A DNA stretch of 64,000 bases from Streptomyces sp. F001 (GCF_004187715.1 NZ_QZWF01000001.1:186001-250000), one strand, 5' to 3'. Counted from the stretch's first letter, positions 1-11,199 are shown. Numbers and translations are program-made. Notes: a model not told the origin generated them from the sequence alone.

Positions 1-476
1 CGCGGTGGCTCCCACCGAGGCGACCTGGATGGTGCCGCTGGGCCTGGCGGTCGCGCACGCCCCGGGCGGCGGGCCGATCTATCTGGACACCCTGCGCCCC
101 GGCCGGCCGACCGCGACCAGCGGCCCCGGCGTGTGTGGCTCCAGCCGGAGGACGACGTGCCGCACGTCCGGGACCGTCTCGCCCGGCTGCGCGACGCCGT
201 CGGGCTGCTCCCGGCCCAGCTGGCCGTCGCACCGGCCGTGGCCGCCGCGGCGGACGTGCTCAGTCAGGGCGACGCACTGCTGTGCTCGGCCGCGCAGGCC
301 CGCGAACTCCGCTTCCACTGGCGGCCCGTCGGCGAGCTGGGCCCCGGCTTCGCGCGGGGTTCTCCCTGGCCGTGGCGGATGAGGCGGACGTCGACGCCGT
401 CCGCGTACGCCGGGCGTGCGCGGACGGTATCAGCCGGTGCCTCGGCGCCACGGAGCGCTCGGAGGCAGCCGCATGA
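1..476 (+). CDS. C-terminal part of a probable LysR-type regulator (5' end outside window, frame broken)
   Basis: The window opens inside this gene. Three successive frames (about 5-130, 130-360 and 360-476) join into one protein tail of roughly 155 residues that ends ...SEAAA. Its TGA overlaps the ATG of the next gene (ATGA), so the two are probably translationally coupled. The readable pieces (VPLGLAVAHAP, VWLQPEDDVPHVRDRL, LLCSAAQARELRFHWRPVGE, FSLAVADEADVDAV) read like the effector-binding half of a LysR regulator. LysR genes beside class A beta-lactamase genes are known in Streptomyces. The DNA-binding domain would lie upstream and is not visible, so LysR is inferred from style and context. 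The two frame changes are single-base and look like sequencing error. Confidence 0.45.
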   Translation, partial: RWLPPRRPGWCRWAWRSRTPRAAGRSIWTPCAPAGRPRPAAPACVAPAGGRRAARPGPSRPAARRRRAAPGPAGRRTGRGRRGGRAQSGRRTAVLGRAGPRTPLPLAARRRAGPRLRAGFSLAVADEADVDAVRVRRACADGISRCLGATERSEAAA

Positions 477-1426
477 CCACCAGTACCGAGAGACTGCTCG
501 GGGATCTGCGCCGGGCCCTGCGCGACGGCGGGCTGTACGGCTCGTTCCTCGTCCGGGACCTGGAGACGGGTGACGAGATCGGTATCGACCCCGACATCGA
601 GTTGCCCGTCGCGTCCCTGGTGAAGATCCCGCTCGCCCTGGTGACGCTGGAACGCATCCGGCGCGGGGAACTCGACGGCGCCACGGTGATCGAGGTGCCG
701 CCGGGGCGCATCACCACTGCCGGTCCGACCGGCCTGAGCCGGTTCCGTCACGCCGCCCACATCGCAGTGGAGGACCTGCTCTACCTCACCCTCTGCATCA
801 GCGACAACAGCGCCGCCGACGCTCTCTTCGAACTCACGCCGCCCGACCGGGTCGGGGCGGTGCTGCACGAGTTGAGGCTGCGCGGCATCGCAGTCCGGCA
901 CACCATGCGCGAGCTGATGGAAACCCCGGTGGAGCGTTTCGACCCGGCGGACGTGCACCTCGCGCACGCCCTCGCGATCGACGCCGGCACCCCGGGGCGC
1001 GGCCACCGGGTGCCGCAGCTCGACATCTCGCGCGCCAACACCGGGACGGCACGGGCCTTCGTCGACCTCCTTCAGGCCCTCTGGCGGTCGCGGCCCGGAA
1101 CCGAGAGCGCCGAGCCCCCGACGATGCCCTCGGCGATCCACCCCGACGTCGCGGCACGGGTACGCGGCTTCATGGCCAACAACCTCGTGCGCAACCGCCT
1201 CGCCCCGGACTTCGACTCCGACGCCTCCACCTGGTCGTCCAAGACCGGCATGCTGCTCAACCTGCGCCACGAGGTGGGCGTCGTCGAACACGCCGACGGC
1301 CAGATCTACGCGATAGCCGTCCTGACCGAGTCGCGGGTGGCCGCCGGCCGACAGCCTGGCGCCGACGCCCTCATGGGCCAAGTCGCCCGGCGGCTGCGCG
1401 ACGAGCTCCGTTCGAGGTGGGGCTAG
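473..1426 (+). CDS. Class A beta-lactamase-related serine hydrolase
   Basis: One intact frame of 317 residues. The ATG at 473 is preferred because GGAGG sits at 461-465, seven bases upstream, and it overlaps the preceding stop. The penicillin-recognising motifs are in the right order: SLVK at residues 48-51 (nucleophile Ser48, Lys51), SDN at 110-112 and KTG at 257-259. These define the serine beta-lactamase/PBP fold. There is no hydrophobic N-terminal signal peptide, unlike secreted beta-lactamases, so it may act in the cytoplasm or be a non-lactamase hydrolase of the same fold. Coupling to a probable LysR gene upstream suggests control by that regulator. The downstream gene is convergent and the two stops overlap. 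Confidence 0.85.
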   Translation: MTTSTERLLGDLRRALRDGGLYGSFLVRDLETGDEIGIDPDIELPVASLVKIPLALVTLERIRRGELDGATVIEVPPGRITTAGPTGLSRFRHAAHIAVEDLLYLTLCISDNSAADALFELTPPDRVGAVLHELRLRGIAVRHTMRELMETPVERFDPADVHLAHALAIDAGTPGRGHRVPQLDISRANTGTARAFVDLLQALWRSRPGTESAEPPTMPSAIHPDVAARVRGFMANNLVRNRLAPDFDSDASTWSSKTGMLLNLRHEVGVVEHADGQIYAIAVLTESRVAAGRQPGADALMGQVARRLRDELRSRWG

Positions 1427-2636
1427 GTGTTCTGTCCACGGAGGTCGGTGACGGTGACGCCGTTGCGGGTTCGGGCGGGCAGAACTCGGCCGAGACGACG
1501 TTCTTGCCGCCACCGACCCAGTCGCCGTTGAAGTTCAGAGCGATCATGTGCCGCCCGTCCTTGGTGCCGAAGGCCTGTGTCGAGGAGCCGTGGATACCGC
1601 CGGAGTGGCCCCAGACCTTGATCCCGCAGGTCGTCTCGTACTCGATGAGGCCCAGGCCGTAACGCTGGCGCGGCAGGTTGCCCTCGGTCGAGACCGTGGT
1701 CGTCATCTGCCGGAGCTGGGCGGGGCGCAGCAGCCTGCCGCCGAAGAGGGCGGTGTAGAAGCGGTTGAGGTCGGCGGAGTTGGTGACCATCTCGCCCGCC
1801 GCCCAGGCCCAGGACGGGTTGAGTTCGGTCACGTCGTAGGTCTTCCCCGGGTCCTCCGTGAAGGTGGAGTAGTGCCGGGTGGGGCGGGGACATGCGGGTC
1901 GGTGCCGGGGAAGTACGTGGCGCGCATCGCGAGCGGCCTGGTGATGCGCCGCTCGATCTCCTCGGCGTAGGGCCTGCCGGTCAGCTTCTCGATGATCAGC
2001 CCCAGCAGGAGGTAGTTGGTGTTGGAGTACTTCCAGGAGGTGCCGGGTTCGAACTGGGGCGGGTTCTGCAGGGCGAGGGCGATGACCTGCTGTGGAGTCC
2101 AGTCGTCGTAGCGGGACTCGAGGAACTCGATGCCCAGCACCTTCTTCGAGAACGCGGCGTCCTCGGTGAAGTTGAAGATGCCGCTGGTGTGGTTCATCAG
2201 CTGACGGACGGTGATCTTCGTGCCGTCGTGACCGTTCCCCGCACCAGGCCGGGGAGGTAGTGGTCGACCGTGGCATCGAGATCGGCCTTCCCTTCCGCCT
2301 GGAGCTGGAGCAGGACGGTCGCCACCAGCGTCTTGGTGACGCTTCCCGCGCGGAACCGGTCGCCGTTGCCGCGGGGCTGCTGTGTGGAGAGGTCGGCGAC
2401 GCCCGAGGTGCCCTTCCATCCCCGCGGGTGTCGCGTGCTTCGGCCACGACACCCGGTACGCCCGCGGCGACGGCAGCGTCCATGGCGGCCTGGGTGGCAG
2501 CGTGCCGGGACTCCCGCGTCTCAGCAGCGGTCACCGTGCCGCCGGCCGCGGCCGCAGGCGTCGTCAGCAGGGCCGATCCTGCCGCTGCGATCGCTGTCAC
2601 GCCCAGCAGCGTCCTCCGTGTCCGGCGTGTCGACAT
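1423..2636 (-). CDS. Secreted serine hydrolase, class C beta-lactamase / D-Ala-D-Ala carboxypeptidase type (frame broken)
   Basis: Begins MSTRRTRRTLLG at 2636 with an arginine-rich N-terminus, a hydrophobic stretch and AAAA, a likely export signal (RR pairs make Tat export possible). The mature part carries class C/DD-peptidase landmarks: GSVTKT in a middle frame (SxxK nucleophile region near 2350), YSNTNYLLLG near 2000 (the YxN motif) and HSGGIHG near 1600 (HxG equivalent of KTG). At least three single-base frame changes are needed; the last lets it end ...TDLRGQNT at 1423. Expected length is about 400 residues, normal for the family. It likely trims peptidoglycan peptides or hydrolyses beta-lactams outside the membrane. 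It is convergent with the class A enzyme. Confidence 0.8.
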
Positions 2637-2820
2637 GTGCACCAACCCTCTCTCGGCCTGCGGGACACGCATCGTGCCGACCACCCCTAACCGGCCACCA
2701 ACACCCGCCAACGGCGGTGATGTGACGTTGAACCCGGCCCGTTACTGAACGAAGATGATGTTCTTCGATCGATGCCGGACGCCGGACGTTCGGTGTTCGG
2801 CGTCCGACGCGGGAGGGCCG

Positions 2821-5758
2821 GTGAGGTTCGCAGTACTGGGATCGCTGACGACCATCGACGACGACGGCGTGGCCGTCGCCCTCGGCGGATCGAAACCCCG
2901 CTCGTTGCTCGCCGTACTGCTGCTGGAACCGAACCGCACGGTGCCGCTGGACACGGTGTGGGGTGTTGTGGGGCGAGGAGCCACCGCCGACGGCCACCGC
3001 CTCGCTGCACAACCACGTCGCCCGGCTGCGGCGAAGCCCCACGACGCCGACGGCACACGGCTGCGCACCATGCCTCACGGGCTCGAAATGCACGTCGGCG
3101 AGGGTGAGTTGGACCGTGACGTGTTCGAACAGCGGGTACGCCGAGCGCAGGAGGCCCGCAACCGGGAGGACTGGGAGGTGGTGGAGCGGGACGCCGGTGC
3201 CGCCCTGGCGCTGTGGCGCGGCGCACCGTTCGCCGATGTGCCCGCCGTCGCCGGCCACCCCGTGGCGACGTTCCTCCAGGAGCAGCGGTTGCAGGCGCTC
3301 GAATGCCGCTTCGAGGCTCTCCTGCACCTCGACCGCCTCGACGGGCTCGCCGCCGAACTGGGCGTCCTGGTCAAGGAGCATCCGTTCCGGGAGACGCTGC
3401 ACCGCCAGCTGATGCTCGTCCTCGGCCGCACGGACCGCCGGGCCGAAGCGCTGGCACTCTTCCGGTCGCTGCGCCGGAGCCTGGTCGAAGAACTCGGGGT
3501 GGAGCCCGGCCCGCCGTCCAGGAAGCCCACCGGGAGGTGCTGCTCCGCAGCGCGGCCGTCCCGCACCGCGCATCACCCGCCGCTCCGGCGGCCGGCCCGC
3601 GGCCCCCGTCGGCGGGGACGCCCCGCGGCTGGCGCAGCTTCCCGCGCCGCCCGGTGAGTTCGTCGGCCGTGCCGAGCACATGGCCGAGATCCGTACGGAG
3701 CTGGAATCCGGTCGCAGCCGCACTGCACTCGCCGTGATCAGCGGAATGCCGGGCGTGGGCAAGACGGGCCTCGCCCTGCACATCGCGGAACAGCTCCGGC
3801 ATGCGTTCCCCGACGGCCAGCTGTATCTCAACCTCCACGGAGCCCACCCGGCGTGGCCCCCCTCGAACCCGCCGACGCCCTCGCCGTTCTCCTGCACGGC
3901 CTCGGGTGGACACCCGGCGGATCCCGTGCGATGTGGAGGCCGCCTCCGCCCTGCTGCGCTCCGCGCTCGCCCCCACCCGCACGCTGCTCGTCCTCGACGA
4001 CGCGGCCTCGGTGAGCCAGATACGTCCGCTGCTGCCGGCCGGCGCCGGCTGCGCCGTACTGCTGACCAGCAGACGGCCGCTGGCCACCCTGGGAGCCGCC
4101 ACGCATGTCCGGCTCGAACCGCTCTCACCGCCGGACAGCGCCCTCCTGCTGGAGCAGGCCTCAGGCCGGTCCTGGGCCGCGTCCGACGCCGAACCGGTCG
4201 CCCGGCTCGTGGCTCTGTGCGGCCACCTGCCCCTGGCGCTGCAGGTCTCCGCAGCCCGTCTGAGGAGCCGGCGAACCCTTCCGGTGGAGAAATTGGTCGA
4301 ACGCCTCGCCCGGCAGGAGGACCGCCTGGACCATCTCGAACTGGAGGACCTCAGCGTGCGCCGATCCCTGATGGCGGCCCATGAGGCGCTCCTGGGCTCG
4401 GACGATCCGCGCGACGGTGACGCCGCCGCGGCCCTGGTCCTCATCGGTGCGCTGGACCTGCCCGAGTACGGGGCACCGCTGATGGCCACCGCCATGGACT
4501 GCACGGAGCGCAGCGCCGAGAGGACCCTGGACCGTCTTGCGGAGGTGGCGCTGCTCCAGGAAGTGGGCTGGGGCCGCTACGCCCCGCACGACCTGATCCG
4601 CGACTTCGCCCGGGAACTCGCCGGCCGGCCGGGTGAGCAGGCCCGGAACGCCGATGCCGTCGAACGGTCCCTGCGCTGGTACCAGGAACGGCTCGCACAC
4701 TGCGCCGCGGCCCTGCGGCCGGGGACCGGGCGAGCGCCCGAGCACGCCGGGGGCCGGACCGGCACGGTCTTCGCCGATACGGCGGCGGCACTCGCCTGGG
4801 GTGCCGCGGAAGCGCCGAACCTGCTGGTCCTGGCCGGCTCCGGTGCGCACGGACGCCTGGCCCGACCCGCACCCTGGAGCTGATCAATGCCTTGTTCCCC
4901 TACCTGCACGACCGCGGCCGGGTGCAGGATCTCGAACGGCTGACGCGGCACGCCATCACCCTTGCCAGGTCCAGCGGCAACACCCGCGCCGAAGGCCGGG
5001 CGCTGGGCCACCTCGCCTCCGCGTACTACTCGGCCGGACACGTCCGACAGGCACTGCTGCTTCTGGACGAAGCCGTGGAGCTCAGCGAGCACCTCGCCGA
5101 CGACGTGGCCCGGATGTGTCACCTCGGCAACCGGGCCGCGCTGCTGCGCGAACTCGACCAGGACGCTGATGCCCGAGCAACGCTGGCACGGTGTCTCGCC
5201 CTGCGCCCCGACCACCTCGCACCCGGCGAGGAAGCGATGCTCCTCGGGCACCAGGGGTACGTGGCCGAACTCACCGACCTGCGCTCGGCCCTCTCGTACC
5301 ACCTGCGCAGCAGGGAACGTGCCCGGGAGGCCGGCAGCGCCGTGATCGAGCAGGTCGCCCTGTGCAACATGGGCCGCACCCACCTGGGTCTCGGCGAGCC
5401 CGCCCGGGCCCTGCAGAGCTTCGAAGAGGCGCTGCGCGTCATGGCGGCCGACGGGGCGCACTGGAACGCGGAGCGGGAGACGCGCCTGGGCCAGGCCCAG
5501 GCCCTGCGGGCGCTGGGCCGGCTCGGAGAAGCCGGGGAAGTGTGCACGGCGCTGCTCCAGGAAGCCGCCACGCGCGGCGACTCCTACGGTCGGGGCCTCG
5601 CCGAGTACGAGTTCGGGCACGTCCTGAGAGCACTCGGGACGAACGGGCGGCCCTGAGCCGATGGGGCAGCGCACTGTCCGCCCTGGAAGGAACGGACGCG
5701 CAGGTACTCGCCGACCTGCGTGCCCTCACCTCTGCCCGACGGTCGCTGCCGACGGCTG
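2821..5758 (+). CDS. AfsR/SARP-family regulator: winged helix + BTAD + NB-ARC + TPR (frame broken)
   Basis: GTG at 2821 is chosen because GGAGG lies at 2812-2816 and the product starts in the SARP manner (MRFAVLGSL). Domain order: OmpR-like DNA-binding domain (to about 3060), BTAD (about 3090-3540), NB-ARC ATPase with Walker A SGMPGVGKTGLA (3741-3776) and TLLVLDDA as Walker B (near 3980-4010), then a long TPR tail from about 4890. This is the AfsR architecture of about 950-980 residues. Such proteins activate secondary-metabolism promoters. At least seven frame changes are needed; the last readable frame stops at 5656, but DERAALSRWGSALSALEG in the next frame continues the TPRs, so the true end is probably near 5758. 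No adjacent biosynthetic genes identify a target. Confidence 0.8.
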
Positions 5759-5808
5759 ACCGCTCGTCGGCGCAGTTCCAGGCGGCTCCGTACGTACGAA
5801 GGGCGCAG

Positions 5809-7014
5809 TCAGCGGGTCGGGGTGATCCGTACGGTCTCGGCCCAGTCGGGGGGCTGAGGGGCGTCCTCACCGATCAGGGCGACGATCAGGCGGCAGGAGA
5901 CAGGTTCCGGGGCCACGGGGTGTACCCGTCGGTGAGCACGACGACGATGTTCGGCGGTTCGGGTGCGGCGAGCGCATTCCGGATGCCGACGGTCATGTCC
6001 GTCCCGCCGCCGCCGGCCAGTTCGACCTGGTCGACGGCGGTCACCCTGGCGACGGCGTGGACGTCGGCGTCGCAGGCGAGGACGGCGACCCGGTTGCCGC
6101 CGACGCCCACCTCGCGCAGCACGCCCGACACCTCGGCGAGCGGGCCGCGAGATCGTCCTCGCCCATCGAGCCGGAGGTGTCGACGACGATCGCCACGCGT
6201 GGCAGCGGTCGGCGCAGGCTGGGCAGCACCACCCGGCCGCCGAGGGCCGGGTGCGGCGCGAGGGGCGCCGGTAGGTGTAGTCGACCGCACCGCCCGCCCA
6301 CGCGGCGGCCTCGCGGACGGCGCCGGTCAGCGCCTTGCGCCAGTCGACGGTGGGTTCCAGGACCTCCTCCGCCCAGCGCCGCCAGCCCGCCGGCACCGAA
6401 CCCCGGGAGCGTCGGTGGGCACGGACGGCCTGGGCGGTCTGGCGGCGCAGGGCCTCGGCCTCCACGGGGCCGAGCCCGGCCACGCCTTCGCCGCCCTTCT
6501 CCCCCAGGTCCCAGGGCACTGGGACGCCGTGCGCGCCGGACCCGCAGTCCACCGGGTGGAGGGACGTGGCCGGAATGCCGGGCAGGTACTCCTCGAAGAG
6601 TCCGCCTCGGGCAGACCGAACATGCGGGGTTCCATACGCCCTTCGGGCAGTCGCAGCCCGTCGGAGACCAGGTCGTCGTTGATCTCGCAGTCCTGGGCGA
6701 TGTTGACCCGCAGGCGGTCGCGCTGGTCGGCCGCGGGCAGCCGGTCGGCCCGGCCGTGGTGGTCGCGCAGGAGGTGCGCCGCCTCGTGGATCCACACCCC
6801 GGCCAGTTCCTCGACGTCGGTCGTCTCGACGAAGTCGGGTGCGACGTAGCAGCGCCAGTACCGGTCGACGGCCATGGTGCGCACCTGCCGCGAGCGACGG
6901 CTGTCAGGGCGTACAGGGCGGAGGCCAGGTACGGCGTGCCTCGGCCGCTCTGTAACGCGCGGCCAGCAGCTTGGCGCGGTCCAGCCCGTCGGCCGGGCCC
7001 CCGGTGACAGCCAT
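5809..7014 (-). CDS. DUF2201-type protein: HExxH domain plus von Willebrand A domain (frame broken)
   Basis: Starts MAVTGGPADGLDRAK at 7014, nine bases after the MoxR ATPase stop, and ends ...WAETVRITPTR at 5809; about 400 residues after frame repair. The N-terminal half has WIHEAAHLLRDHHG (near 6790), a zinc-protease-like HExxH. The C-terminal half has a vWA domain with the MIDAS motif DTSGSMG (near 6175), then GGGGTDM and VVVLTDGYTPW. This matches the DUF2201/VWA-like putative metallopeptidase family that partners MoxR AAA ATPases. The likely role is a metal-dependent adaptor or protease worked on by the upstream ATPase. Four or more frame changes. Confidence 0.8.
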
Positions 7015-7022
7015 GGGGCCGG

Positions 7023-8211
7023 TCAGCGCGCGCCCGGCAGGGCGCCGGCGAGCTGGAGCAGTTCCAGGAAGGCGTCGATCCCGGGCGGGATCGGCCAGTC
7101 GGGCTCGCGCATCGCGGCGAGGTCGCGGGCGGCTCGCGCGGCCACGTCGGGCACTCCGGCGTCCACGGCCTTGGCGAGGACGTCCCAGCCCGCCTCCCAG
7201 CGGGGCGAGTGGGTTCGCTCTGCACGGCGGCGACCACGGCGATGAGGAACGCCAGCTGGCGGTCGCCGCGTTCGGGAGCGCGAAGGCCGACGGGTCGGCG
7301 AGCACCCGGTCGGGGTCGGGCAGGTCCAGGTTCTCCAGGTACGACAGCAGCTCGATGCCGGCCGCCTCGCCGACGGCGCCCATCACGGCGGCGGCCTGCG
7401 CCTCGCGTCCGGCGCCGGACGCGTACCCGGCGGCGAGCAGGCGCAGCGCCATCTCCCAGGTGCGCGGGGAGGGCCAGGCGCGGCCGCGCCCTCGGCCTCT
7501 TTCGGCATGTGGTGGACCAGGCCGGGCCGGGCGGTCAGGAAGCCGCTGATCACGCCTCGGGCGCGGGCGACCGCGCCGGGCACGCGGCCGGGTTCCACGC
7601 GGGAGGACCGTCTCGGGCCAGGTGCCGGCCATGCCGCGGGCCACGGTGCGCGGGTCGTGCGTCCAGTCGAGGTGGACGAAGCGGTTGGCGAGCGGAGGGC
7701 TGAGGTGCCAGCCGTCGGCGGCGCTGGAGGGCGGGTTGGCGGCGGCGACGATCCGCACCGACTCCGGCAGGGTCAGGCTGCCGACCCGGCGTTCGAGGAC
7801 CACTCGCAGCAGGGCTGCCTGCACGGCCGGCGGCGCCGAGGACAGTTCGTCGAAGAACAGCAGCCCGTGGCCGGTGCGCGCGAGCCGGACGGCCCAGTCC
7901 GGCGGGGCCATCGGCACGCCCGAGGCCGCCGGGTCCTCGCCGACGATCGGCAGCCCGGCGAAGTCGGACGGCTCGTGGACGCTGGCGATGACCGTCTCCA
8001 GGTGCACGCCGAGGGCGGCAGCGAGCTGTTCCATGCCGGCCGACTTGCCTATGCCGGGCTCGCCCCACAGCAGTACGGGCTGATTCGCCGTCACGGCCAG
8101 GGCGAGGGCCTCCAGTTGGGGGTTGCCGGCCGGTTCGGTGCGGGTGACGCGTATGCGGGCGTTGAGGGCGTCGGCCGCGCGGGCGGCGGGAACGGGAAGG
8201 GAACCGGTCAT
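7023..8211 (-). CDS. MoxR-type AAA+ ATPase (frame broken)
   Basis: ATG at 8211 overlaps or abuts the end of the ankyrin gene. About 395 residues after repair. Walker A is GEPGIGKSAG (near residue 50), Walker B is LLFFDEL (near residue 115), and sensor 1 lies in VRIVAAANPP. Residues 1-190 are in one clean frame; the C-terminal lid region is spread over three frames and ends ALPGAR just before the ATG of the vWA gene. MoxR ATPases act as chaperones that remodel or load partners together with vWA proteins, and the vWA partner is directly downstream here. The frame changes are single-base losses in G/C runs. Confidence 0.85.
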
Positions 8212-9996
8212 GCGTGGATGTCTCGTTCTGTGCGGCCAGCTCTTCGTCCTCGTCCCAGTCGGGCTCGGAGTCCTGCTCGCTCATGTATTCGTCCCACCAC
8301 TCGGAGCCGATGCCGGGGTGCTCCTGCAGCACGCGGCGGCGCAGGAACATCAGGTCGGTCCGTTGGTAACGGCGGATCACCTGGGCGAGGGAGAGCTCCA
8401 TCTCGTCGTCACGTCGATCTGGCGCCGGCGTCGAGAAGGTCCTGACCAGGGCGGCGGACCCGCCGTAGTGGACGGCGCTCTGGAGCGGGGTGCGGTACGT
8501 CTTGTCCTGCGCCTCCAGGTCGAGCCCGGCGGCAAGCAGTCGCGCAGCAGTTCCCGGTGGTCGAGCAGATGGAGGACGTGCAGCAGGCCGCGCCTCTGCG
8601 GTCGCGGACGTGCGGGTCCGTTCCGGCGTCGAGCAGCGCCAGCACGGCGGGGGTGTCCCGTGCTGGCATGCTGGAACAGCTCGCGCCGCTGGTCCCGCAG
8701 GGCGCGCGGCAGCCGTCCTCGCCGCTGGTCCAGGCGTGCTGGGTGGCGAAGCAGCCGGACACGGTGCCGCCGAAGGCGCGCAGGGCGAGTTCGCGCTGCC
8801 GCTCCTGCTCGGTGTGGGATGTCGAGCACGCCGTTCCTGGACACGACCTCGTGCCACACGCCGCCGCAGCGGACGCGGACCGGCGCGGCGTCGTCGGGCC
8901 GGGCGGGCCGGCAGCGGGTCCGGCCTGCGGGAACAGCGCGGCGGCGACCAGCGGTGCAGGTCCTCGGGCCGGATCCGGCCGGCGCGCAGCAGGCCGATGT
9001 CGGGCAGTCGCTGCCAGGCGTACGAGGGCAGGCGGGGACGTCCTCCTCCTGGCCGCGGTCCCTGCCGACGACCTGGGCCGGGGCCCCGTCGGCGGCCGCG
9101 AGGGTGACCCGAAGGCAGCCGCGCCAGTCGACGGGGATGCGGAAACACGTGCCGCGTCCGGCGCGCTCCAGCAGACGGACCTCGGGGGCGATGCGGGTGA
9201 GGTCGGGTGCGAAGTACGTGATGAGCTGGGCGACGTCGAGCTGCCGGTAGGAGCGCGGGCCCTGCGGTGGAGGGGTGAGGTCGAGGTCGAGTCCGGCGGC
9301 GGCGTACGCCTCGATGTGCGCGCCACGGGCCTGTAGGACGGCGACCCACTCGGCGCGGGCGGCCGGGTCGGCGGGGCCCGGGTCCTCGGCGGGCAGCTCC
9401 CCGGCGGCGAGCGGGGTGCCGTCCGGGTGGAGGAACGGCAGACGGCCGGAGTCGGCGGGGCCCGCGCTGTGGCGCAGTTCGCCGGTGCGGCGGACGTCCC
9501 AGAAGCGGCGGGCGGCGGTCCAGTCCTCGGTGACGTACGTCAGGCCGTGGAGCCGGTCGCGCGCGGGCGCGATGGCGGGGCCCAAGTGCAGCCGGAGCCG
9601 CTGCGGTCCTTCCAGCATCGGGGAGTTCGTCAGCGACAGGACGGGGCCGGAGCCCCCGTATGCGGCGAGGACGACCCGCCGGCCGGGGGTGAGCGTGGTG
9701 TGGCCGCTGAGCGTGCGCGGCAGGTGCCAGCGCAGCAGGTCCGGTGCCAGGTGTGCGCAGGTCGTCGGTCACCCGGGCTGCCACGTCGGGGCCGTACCGG
9801 TCGGCGATCCGCTCCGGGTCGAGGTCGTCCGGGACGTCCACCGCGGCCGCGGCACAGGCGGCCCGCCAGTCACCTGCCAGGCGTGCCTGCGTGGCGCGTT
9901 CGATCATCCAGCCGGGGACGGCGTAGCGGCGGATGCGGGCCCAGGCGGAGGCGTCCTCCGGCGAGAGGCCGCGGGTGGCAGCGGACGCCGGCTCAT
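8208..9996 (-). CDS. Ankyrin-repeat protein with large uncharacterised N-terminal region (frame broken)
   Basis: Start ATG at 9996 overlaps the TGA of the LRR gene (ATGA). Adding one C near the start joins MSRRPLP to LSPEDASAWARIRRYAVPGW. The N-terminal 350 or so residues (VPDDLDPERIADRYG, LTYVTEDWTAARRFWD, QLDVAQLITYFAPDLTRI) match no family I can name. The last third contains ankyrin-like units (DTPAVLALLDAGTDPHVRDR, LLAAGLDLEAQDKTYRTPLQ) and a very acidic tail (DSEPDWDEDEELAAQ) ending around 8208. It is the second gene of the LRR/ankyrin/MoxR/vWA operon. Ankyrin repeats imply a protein-binding role, perhaps target recognition for the ATPase. The exact stop is uncertain because the tail is frame-shifted. 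Confidence 0.7.
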
Positions 9997-11143
9997 CGGT
10001 ACACGCTGCCGATCGCACGCAGGTCGGGGTGGGTCGGCCGGGCGGGGCGCAGCCGCTCGGCGAAGGACCGCTTGACGCGACGGGGCAGGCCGGGGCCGAG
10101 GCCCACGTACTCGAGGCGGTGCCGCTCGGGCAGCGCGGCGAGCAGGCTCTTCGCGCCGCGGCCGGTGATGCCGGTGTGGCGCAGTTCGAGGCGGCGCAGC
10201 GGGCTGCCGGGCAGGGCGGCGGCCAGGCCCGGGCGCCGTCGTCGCCGGTGGCGTTGCCGGTGGAGCCGAGGCTGCGTTCGGACATGGCCCGGCCGAGATC
10301 GAGGGTTTCGATGCCGTCGAGGGCGTCGGCGAGGGCGCGGGCGCCCGCGGGGCCGATGCCGTTGCCGCCGAGGCCGAGCCGGACGGGCCTTGCGGGGTCG
10401 GTCGCAGCGGCCAGGACGGCGGTGCCCTCGTCGCCGAGGTGGTTCGCCGTCAGGTAGAGCTCACGGACGCCGGCGTCACGGACGAGGGCGGCGAGCAGCG
10501 GTGCGTCGGCGGCGGTCAGGCCGTTGCCGCCCAGGAAGAGCCGTTCGAGCGGAGCCTCCCGGTCCAGGAGGGCGTCGAGGAGCACCCCTACGCCCGCGGG
10601 GCCGATGCCGGAGTTGACGAGATCGAGGGTGCGCAGGGTGGTGTTGCGGCGCAGCAGCCTCGCGAGAGTGCGGGCACCGGTCTCCCGGACGGGATTCCGC
10701 TTGAGCCACAGGGCGCGGAGAGTGGTGTCGTCGGCGAGTGCCGCGGCGAGGGCGGTCACGCCGTCCGGGCCGATGCGGTTGCAACCGAGGTAGAGGGTGT
10801 GGATCCCGTGGGAGGCGCCGGCGTCCCGCGCGGCGGCCAGGGCGTCGGCGACCGACCGGACTCCGTTGTCGCCGAGGGAGTTGGTGCCGAGGAGCAGATG
10901 GGCGGCGTGCGGGGAGGCGGTGGCGACGGGCAGCAGCCGGGGCGCCGTCGGCGCCGAGCCCCTGCTTGCACAGGTCCACCGACCGTCGGCGCGCAGGGTG
11001 CCGAGCGGAAAGGCCTCGTCGTCGGCAACGGGCCGCGCGTCGGCGAGGCGGGCCATCAGCGGCCCGAGCTCCTCGGGGTCGGCGAGCGGCAGATCGGGGT
11101 GCTCGATCGCGGGGCAGCGCACGGGCGTTGTCGGCTGGGTCAT
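9993..11143 (-). CDS. RNI-like leucine-rich-repeat protein, first gene of the MoxR/vWA operon (frame broken)
   Basis: ATG at 11143 (MTQPTTPVRCPAIEHPDLPL) has GGAG five to eight bases upstream; two GTG codons just before it are alternatives. About 380 residues. From residue about 75 to 300 there are repeated units of roughly 28 residues of the ribonuclease-inhibitor LRR type: LYLGCNRIGPDGVTALAAAL, LWLKRNPVRETGARTLARLL, LDLVNSGIGPAGVGVLLDAL, LFLGGNGLTAADAPLLAALV, LYLTANHLGDEGTAVLAAA. This is a protein-interaction solenoid and uncommon in bacteria. It ends ...AIGSVYR with its TGA overlapping the next ATG. One or two frame changes near 10930 and 10230. No signal peptide, so cytoplasmic. Confidence 0.75.
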
Positions 11144-11199
11144 CACCACTCCACCGGTCTTCGCCGGGGCCCGGCGTCCGCGTCGACATCAAGTAGGCG

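Noticed and set aside
2521..4128. A 535-codon minus-strand frame opposite the AfsR gene
   Set aside because: Low-complexity Arg/Pro/Ala composition and no domain; it is the complement of the real gene.
7550..11149. A single open frame of about 1200 codons on the minus strand
   Set aside because: It is a patchwork: it follows the LRR gene, then the ankyrin gene, then a MoxR shadow. Domain reading and ATGA overlaps show three separate genes; the long frame persists because high GC makes stops rare and base losses switch frames.
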